Source: JANOBJ01 sp031411575 (GTDB taxonomy: Bacteria > Pseudomonadota > Gammaproteobacteria > Burkholderiales > Burkholderiaceae_C). Taken from it: a stretch of DNA of 6,881 nt. This document shows, in pieces, positions 1 through 5,593 of the stretch. The DNA is taken from assembly GCA_031411575.1 (NCBI GenBank), contig JANOBJ010000099.1, forward strand, positions 1 to 6,881, read 5' to 3'. Numbering within the stretch: position 1 is the stretch's first letter; each line of letters begins with the position of its first letter. Position numbers and translations under genes: made by a program. The notes under the pieces are model-generated. The model was given only the letters and a program-made list of their open reading frames with translations, made no database searches and was not told the origin of the DNA.

Positions 1-1071
1 TACCTTGGCGGCGTTGCTGGTTACGGCGTCGAAGCAGGCGCGCATGCCTTGCTGGCTGGTCATCTGGGCCACGTGCAGGCCCATGTGGGCGACTTCGAGC
101 ATGTCGCCCGAGCCCAGGCTGTACCACGGGTCCATCACGCAATCGTGGCCGAACGCCACGTTCACGCCGGCCGCCATGAGCTCTGGCACGCGCGTCATGC
201 CGCGGCGCTTGGGGTAGGTGTCGTGCCGCCCCTGCAACGTGATGTTGATCAGCGGGTTTGCCACGGCGCTCACGCCAGCTTCGGCGATGAGCGGGATCAG
301 CTTGCTCACGTAGTAGTTGTCCATGCTGTGCATGGAGGTCAGGTGCGAGCCGGTCACGCGGCCGTGCAGGCCCAGGCGCTGGGTCTCGAAAGCCAGGGTT
401 TCGATGTGGCGGCTGAGCGGGTCGTCGCTTTCGTCGCAGTGCATGTCGACCAGCTTGCCCTGGCTTGCCGCGAGTTCGCACAGCAGCTTGACGCTGGCTG
501 CTCCGTCGGCCATGGTGCGTTCAAAATGCGGGATGCCACCCACGACGTCCACGCCCAGATCCAGCGCGCGCTTCAGGTTGTCCAGGCCACCCGGGGTTCT
601 CAGCACACCATCCTGGGGAAACGCGACCAACTGGAGATCAAGGTAGGGTGCCACCAGGCGCTTGACTTCCAGCATCGCCTGCACCGGCAGCAGGCTCGGG
701 TCGCTGGTGTCCACGTGGCTGCGGATGGCCAGCAGTCCCTTGGCCACGGCCCAGTCGCAGTAGGCCAGGGCGCGTTCGATCAGGGCATCAGCCGTCAGCA
801 GGGGCTTCAGTTCGCCCCACAGCGCGATGCCTTCCAGCAGCGTGCCGCTCTGGTTCACGCGCGGCAGGCCGTAGCTGAGCGTCGCGTCCATGTGAAAGTG
901 CGGATCACAGAAGGGCGGGCTGATCAACCGCCCCTGGGCATCCAGAACCTCGTGCGCGGGCGCATCCAGCCCTTCGACCACCTGCACAAACTTGCCATCC
1001 TTGACCGCCAGCGACATGCCCTCCCGGCCATCGGGCAAGGTGGCGTTCCTGACCAGCAGATCGAGCATCAT
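1..1071 (-). CDS. codA: Cytosine deaminase-like amidohydrolase (CodA family), C-terminus cut by window edge
   Basis: This is probably a cytoplasmic metal-dependent deaminase that hydrolyses a cytosine-type base to the uracil-type base plus ammonia. My translation gives 357 in-frame codons from ATG 1071 to the edge; E. coli CodA is about 427 residues, so roughly 70 C-terminal residues are missing. Residues matching CodA, all offset by -3, are: metal ligands His58 and His60 (CDPHFHMD), His211 and Asp310; catalytic Glu214 (HCDE) and His243 (GSHLTSMH); substrate-binding Gln153 (AFPQDG); and Trp316 (DPWY). The stretch NPLINITLQGRHDTYPKRRG (272-291) is also near-identical to CodA. The exception is Cys311, where CodA has Asp314, which may change specificity to 5-methylcytosine. 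The start is MM at 1071, with AAGGGG six nt upstream; the second Met is possible. It lies 10 nt after the HupE-like gene, so it is probably co-transcribed. Family assignment is firm; the exact substrate is inference. Confidence 0.92.
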   Translation of the reverse strand, partial: MMLDLLVRNATLPDGREGMSLAVKDGKFVQVVEGLDAPAHEVLDAQGRLISPPFCDPHFHMDATLSYGLPRVNQSGTLLEGIALWGELKPLLTADALIERALAYCDWAVAKGLLAIRSHVDTSDPSLLPVQAMLEVKRLVAPYLDLQLVAFPQDGVLRTPGGLDNLKRALDLGVDVVGGIPHFERTMADGAASVKLLCELAASQGKLVDMHCDESDDPLSRHIETLAFETQRLGLHGRVTGSHLTSMHSMDNYYVSKLIPLIAEAGVSAVANPLINITLQGRHDTYPKRRGMTRVPELMAAGVNVAFGHDCVMDPWYSLGSGDMLEVAHMGLHVAQMTSQQGMRACFDAVTSNAAKV

Positions 1072-1077
1072 GAATGG

Positions 1078-1083
1078 CCCCTT
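1078..1083 (-). promoter_or_regulatory. Shine-Dalgarno site of the deaminase gene
   Basis: On the minus strand the sequence AAGGGG lies six nt before the ATG at 1071. It overlaps the TAA stop codon (1082-1084) of the preceding HupE-like gene. Ribosomes finishing that gene would be at the site, which supports the chosen start and suggests translational coupling. Confidence 0.7.
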
Positions 1084-2263
1084 ACAAATTGAACGCGCGC
1101 TGCGCGAACCAGTACCCCGCCAGCACCACCACCACCAGTGAACCCAGCTTGAACACACCCACCTGGTAGAACCGTGTGTAGCGCAACCAGAAGGCGATGG
1201 GCAGGAACACCGCCACGATCGCCAGCTGGCCGAGTTCCACCCCCACATTGAAACCGACCAGCGCTGTCACCAGCGCACCCTTGGGCAGGCCCAGGTCGGA
1301 CAGCACCGAGGCAAACCCAAAACCGTGGATCAGGCCAAAGCAGAACGCCATCACCCAGCGCCTCGTCTCGACCATACCCAACAGGTTGTTGAGAGCAGCC
1401 ACGATGACGGACGCGGCAATCGCGGATTCGACCAGGCGCGACGGCAGACTGATGACCTCCAGCGCGGCCAGGCTCAGCGTGATCGAGTGGGCCAGCGTGA
1501 ACGCGGTGACGACCTTCACCACCTCCTTGACGGCCCGGCCCAGGCTGTCTTCGGCCTCCCATTTGCCGCCCCGGCGCAGCAGCACCGCCGGCAGTAGCAA
1601 GGCCAGCAGGAACAGGATGTGGTCGTAGCCGATCCAGATGTGCCAGACGCCATCCACGACGTACTGGCGCAGGGTCTGCCACAGGTCAGGCGCCTGGAAC
1701 GACAGGGCCTGCTCAGCCGATTCGGTGCCAAAGATCAGCGCCAGTGGCGAGGTGGCACCGGGTGGCGTCCATTGCACGAGGCCGCGGTGTGAGGGATCGA
1801 CGTCGAACAGCAGCGAATACTTCATCTGCACGGCTTCTGCCAGCGTGGTGCACCGCGCCGTCAGGCTGAGCACGGCATAGGTGCCGTCACTGTGCCGATC
1901 CAGTAGCAGGGGCCCTGGCGGTTGCCAGCTGCAGGTTTGCGACCGGGACGAGAGCACGAGATGGGAGGTGGCATAGCTGCCGATGTCAGCCGCGCGCTGC
2001 TTGACTTCACCCCAGGTCAGGGCGCCGTCGTTGTCGCGATCCAGTTGCAGCACATAGTCCAGATCCCGCAGCGCGATGTCCCAGCGCACCTTGACGTCGG
2101 TGCTGCCGGCCGATGCCTGCAGGGTGAGGTAGCTGTCGCTCGGTTTGTGGGCATGGGCAGCACCGTGGGCCAGCAGCAGTGCGGCGATGGACCATTGCAG
2201 TGCCCGTACCCACAGTCCCATCCAAGCTGGGCAGTCGCGGGGGTGTAGCGTGCGGCCGCTCAT
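1082..2263 (-). CDS. HupE/UreJ_2-family membrane protein with periplasmic EF-hand-like domain
   Basis: 393 residues. A signal peptide (hydrophobic core about 21-36, likely cleavage after AHA at 38) is followed by a periplasmic domain (about 39-195). This domain has an EF-hand-like loop at 75-86 (DRDNDGALTWGE) and two cysteines, 111 and 138, that could form a disulfide. About six membrane segments follow (roughly 207-229, 250-271, 279-296, 303-322, 329-360 and 367-389). Conserved-looking polar residues in them are His208/Asp214/His215 (H-x5-D-H, as in HupE), His259, Glu279, His313 (LIHGFGF) and Glu343. HupE of rhizobia is a nickel permease; the role of this longer, signal-peptide-bearing branch is not established, and no hydrogenase or urease gene is here. 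The start overlaps the TPR gene's stop by ATGA. Met15 (ATG at 2221) would give a more typical signal peptide but has no clear ribosome site. Family is confident; metal transport is inference. Confidence 0.9.
   Translation of the reverse strand: MSGRTLHPRDCPAWMGLWVRALQWSIAALLLAHGAAHAHKPSDSYLTLQASAGSTDVKVRWDIALRDLDYVLQLDRDNDGALTWGEVKQRAADIGSYATSHLVLSSRSQTCSWQPPGPLLLDRHSDGTYAVLSLTARCTTLAEAVQMKYSLLFDVDPSHRGLVQWTPPGATSPLALIFGTESAEQALSFQAPDLWQTLRQYVVDGVWHIWIGYDHILFLLALLLPAVLLRRGGKWEAEDSLGRAVKEVVKVVTAFTLAHSITLSLAALEVISLPSRLVESAIAASVIVAALNNLLGMVETRRWVMAFCFGLIHGFGFASVLSDLGLPKGALVTALVGFNVGVELGQLAIVAVFLPIAFWLRYTRFYQVGVFKLGSLVVVVLAGYWFAQRAFNL
2006..2041 (-). other. EF-hand-like calcium-binding loop in the HupE-like protein
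   Basis: Residues 75-86, DRDNDGALTWGE, fit the 12-residue EF-hand loop. Asp is at positions 1, 3 and 5, Gly at 6, Leu at 8 and Glu at 12. The loop lies in the periplasmic part, between the signal peptide and the first membrane segment. Calcium binding is inferred from the pattern alone. Confidence 0.65.
2150..2263 (-). other. Signal peptide of the HupE-like protein
   Basis: Residues 1-38 (or 15-38 if translation starts at Met15) have an Arg-containing n-region, a hydrophobic core SIAALLLAHGAA and an AHA cleavage motif before His39. Cleavage here would leave the mature protein starting HKPSDSYL. The site is predicted by eye only. Confidence 0.6.
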
Positions 2264-3549
2264 TTGGTCTTAGCGCCTGCGCCACCAGTAGCGGCACCTG
2301 CGGCGGCACTGGCGCCGGGCGTAGGCAAGGTGGTCAATCGTTTGGCGATCTCGGCGAGGCGCGGGTCTTCATAGCCGCTGCTCTGGAGCCAGGCGAGTGC
2401 CGGCTTGGCGGCTTGCAGGTCTTTTGCAGCATCCGCAACACGCAGCAGGATCTCGGCGTCCCGCGGCTCTTTCTGGACTTCGTAGTTGCGCACCGCCAGC
2501 GGCAGCGCCCGCGCAGGATTGCGTTCAATGTCCAGCTCGAAACGCGCAGCCTCCTGCTCGTGCAGGCGGTCGCCCCGGCGTGCGGCCGCCTCGAACCGCT
2601 CGCGCAGCTGGCGTGCCCAAGGCTCGGCGCGCGAGTCGTTGGCGGCCCGCCCAGCCAGTGCGAGTCGCAGCAGCAAAACGTCAGACCGTTCCCAATCGGC
2701 GAGCAGCTGAATCACCTCGCGAGGCCGCTGCCGCTGCAACAGGTAGTCCGCGTAGGCACCCAGCAGGAACTGGTCGGTCACACCGAGCTTGAGCGCCCGC
2801 TCGAAGAACTCGGCGGCCAGGTCATTGCGCTGCAACCGCAAGGCCATTTCGGCTACCCGCGTGTAGGCCCACACCCGCAACTCCGGTGAGGCCTGGGGCG
2901 CGGCGGCAATGGCTTGTCGCAGTGAGGCAAACGAGCCGCCGAGGTCGCCGTTGGCCGCGCGCACGTAGGCGGCGCAGCCAATGGCCACCAGCGGTTCGAC
3001 CAGCGGCGCCATGCGGGTGCATTCGGCCTGCGCCTCGGGGTAGCGGGCCTGCACCATGAAGATGGCTGACCGCCACGAGAACGGCTCAGGCGACTGTGGA
3101 GCGAGTTCGCTGGCACGCGCCAGACTGGCCAGAGCCCCGGCAAAGTCATGGGTGTACTGCTGCAGCATGCCGCGGACCAGCCAGTAGTCCGCATTGCCCG
3201 CTGCTGAGGTGGCCAGGGGCGCGATGGCTGCACTCGCGTAGCCCACATAGCGTGGATCGCCTTGCGCCATCGACAGGTCAAAGTACCGACGGGCAATCTC
3301 GACGCGCAACGATGCATCCTCCGGGCGTGCCGCCAACTGCTTGCGCAACGAGTCCAGGCGCCGCACCGAGGGGTCGGTCGCGCTCAGGGGCAGGCGCTCG
3401 ACCACCTCGCTGTCCTGCGCCGGAACAAACGGGGCAGCATGCACGGCCACCAGGGTCACGCAGGCCAGCAGCGCTGCGCCGTAGCGGTGAGGACCGAAAA
3501 AGAAGGCTGTAAATAGGGGGAAAAGGCGCATGAAGGACGATAAGGGCAC
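2260..3549 (-). CDS. Secreted or periplasmic tetratricopeptide-repeat protein, function unknown
   Basis: 429 residues from a GTG at 3549, or 423 from ATG 3531, which I think is at least as likely; neither has a clear Shine-Dalgarno. The N-terminus looks like a signal peptide (hydrophobic about 10-38, possible cleavage around VHA-A at 38). A cysteine at 30 (LLAC) is a poor lipobox because the hydrophobic stretch continues past it. The rest is helical with TPR-like units, clearest at 119-152 (YWLVRGMLQQYTHDFAGAL, then RASELAP), 187-219 and 223-257 (AEMALRLQRNDLAAEFFERA). Weaker units lie at about 80-113, 154-184, 260-290 and 340-390. A low-complexity Ala/Gly/Thr tail occupies about 407-429. TPR proteins are protein-protein scaffolds, so the likely role is a partner of the HupE-like protein, whose start codon overlaps this stop (ATGA). 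No enzymatic motif is visible. The ABC permease gene ends 55 nt upstream. Confidence 0.8.
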   Translation of the reverse strand: MPLSSFMRLFPLFTAFFFGPHRYGAALLACVTLVAVHAAPFVPAQDSEVVERLPLSATDPSVRRLDSLRKQLAARPEDASLRVEIARRYFDLSMAQGDPRYVGYASAAIAPLATSAAGNADYWLVRGMLQQYTHDFAGALASLARASELAPQSPEPFSWRSAIFMVQARYPEAQAECTRMAPLVEPLVAIGCAAYVRAANGDLGGSFASLRQAIAAAPQASPELRVWAYTRVAEMALRLQRNDLAAEFFERALKLGVTDQFLLGAYADYLLQRQRPREVIQLLADWERSDVLLLRLALAGRAANDSRAEPWARQLRERFEAAARRGDRLHEQEAARFELDIERNPARALPLAVRNYEVQKEPRDAEILLRVADAAKDLQAAKPALAWLQSSGYEDPRLAEIAKRLTTLPTPGASAAAGAATGGAGAKTK

Positions 3550-3604
3550 TGGATTCAGTGTTGCGATTACACCATCAAGCGCCAGGCGGCCGTCCGCGTG
3601 GGGG

Positions 3605-4528
3605 CTACCGTTCTCCCTTGCGGTACGGCCGCATCAGCGCCTGCGGATAGACGGCTTTGCGCGCTACCAGCACCAGCGCCACGATGGACAGCACGTAGGG
3701 CAGCATCAGGTACAACTGGTAGGGCAACACCGCTGCCCCCGACTGTTGCAGGCGTAACTGCAGGGCATCGAAGAAGGCAAACAGCAGGGCGCCCAGCAGT
3801 GCCTTGCCGGGCCGCCACGAGGCGAACACCACCAACGCCACGCAGATCCAGCCACGGCCATTCACCATGTTGAAGAAAAACGCGTTGAAGGCCGCCAGGG
3901 TGAGAAACGACCCGGCTACACCCATCAGCGCCGAACCCGCGACGATGGCCGCCGTACGCGTGGCGGCGACCGATACACCTTGGGCTTCGGCAGCCTGCGG
4001 GTTCTCGCCCATCATGCGCAGCGCCAGGCCTGCCGGTGTGCGGTACAGCATCCACCCGATGACCGGGACCAGCAACAGTGCCAGCAGCGTCAGCGGCGTC
4101 TGCTGGTTCAGCACCGGGATGCCGAGGCCGTCCATGGGCGCGAACGGAGTCACCGTCGGTGGTGTGGTCACTTTCGGAAAGGTCACCCGATAGCCGTAGT
4201 AGCTGATGGCCGTGGCCAGCAGGGTGATGCCCAGACCAGCCACGTGCTGCGAAAGCGCGAGCGTAACGGTCAGCAGGGCGTGCAGCAGGCCGAAAACCGC
4301 TCCTGTCAAGGCTGCGATGGCGACGCCGGCCCACAAGGGCGCGCCGAGGTACACCGCCAGCCAGCCAGTAAAGGCACCGGCGACCATGATGCCCTCAATG
4401 CCCAGATTGAGCACGCCCGCCCGCTCGCACAGCAGCACGCCAAGCGTGCCCAGGATCAGCGGCGTGGCAATGCGCAGCGTGGCGACCCAGAATGACGGGT
4501 TGGCGAGGATGTCGATGAACGCCTCCAT
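3605..4528 (-). CDS. ABC transporter permease, BMP-type nucleoside/purine importer (NupQ/YufQ-like)
   Basis: 307 residues, very hydrophobic, with about eight or nine membrane segments; a member of the BPD_transp_2 permease family. The diagnostic N-terminal motif is ERAGVLNLGIEGIMVAGA at 35-52. The cytoplasmic coupling loop is GLALRMMGENPQAAEAQGV at 167-185, the region expected to contact the ATPase. Length is normal for the second, shorter permease of this system. It would pair with the 353-residue permease upstream to form the heterodimeric inner-membrane channel. The ATG at 4528 follows the upstream stop by 3 nt (TGAACGATG), with GGAG seven nt before it. Relatives import nucleosides or purine-like bases; the exact substrate cannot be read from the permease. 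The deaminase two genes downstream hints at a pyrimidine or nucleoside substrate, which is inference. Confidence 0.94.
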   Translation of the reverse strand: MEAFIDILANPSFWVATLRIATPLILGTLGVLLCERAGVLNLGIEGIMVAGAFTGWLAVYLGAPLWAGVAIAALTGAVFGLLHALLTVTLALSQHVAGLGITLLATAISYYGYRVTFPKVTTPPTVTPFAPMDGLGIPVLNQQTPLTLLALLLVPVIGWMLYRTPAGLALRMMGENPQAAEAQGVSVAATRTAAIVAGSALMGVAGSFLTLAAFNAFFFNMVNGRGWICVALVVFASWRPGKALLGALLFAFFDALQLRLQQSGAAVLPYQLYLMLPYVLSIVALVLVARKAVYPQALMRPYRKGER

Positions 4529-4531
4529 CGT

Positions 4532-5593
4532 TCAGCTCCGGCGCAAGCGGTACTGCGTGAGCAGGGTAGCCACGAGCACCGAGATCAGCGAGGCAGCAAC
4601 GATCACGTCCGCAATATAGGTGGGCACGCCGATGGCGCGGCTCATGGTGTCAGCACCCACCAGCATGCCGGCCACAAACACGCTGGCTGCGACCACGCCG
4701 AGAGGGTGGAGCGCTGCCAGCATGGCGATCACGATGCCGCTGTACCCGTAGCCGGGTGACATGTCCAGCGTCACGTAGCCGGTGCGCCCAGCCACTTCGA
4801 TAGCGCCCGCCAGGCCGGCAAGCGCGCCCGAGATCAGCGCCACCCCCACCATCGCGCGCGTGACAGGCACCCCGGCAAACGCAGCCGCGCGTGCGTTGGC
4901 CCCCGCCGCACGGATATCAAAGCCGAGCACCGAGTATTTGAGGACGCCCCACAGGCCGAGCGCCAGTACCGCCGCCCCGATCAGGCCGCTGTGCACGCGT
5001 GTTCGCCCCACCAGACGGGACAGTTCCAGTTCTCCCTGCAGCGCGACGCTTTGGGGCCAGCCCATCGCAGTTGGGTCTTTCATCGGACCGTCCAGCAACG
5101 CGGACACCCCGAGCAGCACGATGAAATTGAGCAGCAACGTCGTCACGACCTCGTCCACGCCCAACCGTACTTTGAGCAGCGCCGGGCCGAGCAGCAAGAG
5201 CGCACCGGCCAGAGCCGCCGCCGCCATCATCAGGGGAAACAGCAACCAGACCGGCCAATCAAGGCCCGTGCCACCGTGCAAGCCGCCGACCGCGACGGCC
5301 GCCAGCGCTCCCGCGTACAACTGGCCTTCGGCGCCGATATTGAATAGCCGCGCCCGAAAGGCCACTGCGGCGGCTAGCCCCGTCAGTATCAGTGGTGTAG
5401 CGCGCGTCAGCGTTTCGCTCCACGCAAAAACCGACCCGAACGCACCGCTGAACAACAGGCCATAGGTCCGACCCACTGGCGCACCGGCCCAGACCACGAG
5501 CAGTGCACTCACCGCCAAGGTAAACGCGATCGCTCCCAACGGCGCAAGCACCAACGCCACTGGTGATGCTCGGGTTCTCTTCTCGAGCCTCAT
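4532..5593 (-). CDS. ABC transporter permease, BMP-type nucleoside/purine importer (NupP/YufP-like)
   Basis: 353 residues, about nine or ten membrane segments after a basic cytoplasmic N-terminus (MRLEKRTR). Family features of the longer permease of BMP-type importers are RARLFNIGAEGQLYAGA at 80-96, GVDEVVTTLLLNFI at 145-158, and GPMKDPT at 169-175 in a periplasmic loop. The coupling loop GFDIRAAGANARAAAFAGV is at 224-242, and GYGYSGIVIAMLAALHPLG at 281-299. It resembles Bacillus NupP and differs from sugar CUT2 permeases by these motifs. The start codon overlaps the ATPase stop by ATGA, and a weak GGGG lies seven nt before it, so translation is probably coupled to the ATPase. Together with the downstream permease it should form the transmembrane channel. 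Length is normal and no damage is seen. Confidence 0.95.
   Translation of the reverse strand: MRLEKRTRASPVALVLAPLGAIAFTLAVSALLVVWAGAPVGRTYGLLFSGAFGSVFAWSETLTRATPLILTGLAAAVAFRARLFNIGAEGQLYAGALAAVAVGGLHGGTGLDWPVWLLFPLMMAAAALAGALLLLGPALLKVRLGVDEVVTTLLLNFIVLLGVSALLDGPMKDPTAMGWPQSVALQGELELSRLVGRTRVHSGLIGAAVLALGLWGVLKYSVLGFDIRAAGANARAAAFAGVPVTRAMVGVALISGALAGLAGAIEVAGRTGYVTLDMSPGYGYSGIVIAMLAALHPLGVVAASVFVAGMLVGADTMSRAIGVPTYIADVIVAASLISVLVATLLTQYRLRRS
4536..4539 (-). promoter_or_regulatory. Shine-Dalgarno site of the second permease gene
   Basis: GGAG on the minus strand lies seven nt before the ATG at 4528 and inside the last codons of the upstream permease gene. It supports the chosen start and tight translational linkage of the two permeases. 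Confidence 0.6.

Noticed and set aside
49..1092. Long plus-strand open frame (347 codons) opposite the deaminase gene
   Set aside because: It is fully antisense to a clear CodA homologue, is rich in His, Gln, Ala and Val as expected for a shadow frame in GC-rich DNA, and shows no recognisable motif.
2179..2889. Plus-strand open frame (236 codons) opposite the TPR gene
   Set aside because: It is a shadow of the TPR coding frame. It has no domain signature or convincing start signal, and its product is rich in Arg, Gly and Gln.
3550..3604. Possible promoter (TGTAAT at 3566-3571, minus strand) or terminator in the 55-nt gap before the TPR gene
   Set aside because: No acceptable -35 box lies 16-18 nt upstream of the -10-like hexamer. 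The only hairpin is a four-base-pair GCGG/CCGC stem with no U-tract. The gap is too weak in signals to annotate either element.
3616..3642. Lipoprotein-style cysteine considered for the TPR protein and searched for around the transporter genes as a sign of the substrate-binding lipoprotein
   Set aside because: No binding-protein gene is present. The LLAC in the TPR protein is followed by further hydrophobic residues, which does not fit a lipobox, and TPR units are not a BMP fold.
3567..4334. Minus-strand open frame (255 codons) inside the second permease
   Set aside because: It is an alternate frame of a well-supported permease, with an Arg/Gly/Ala-rich product and no membrane pattern or motif.
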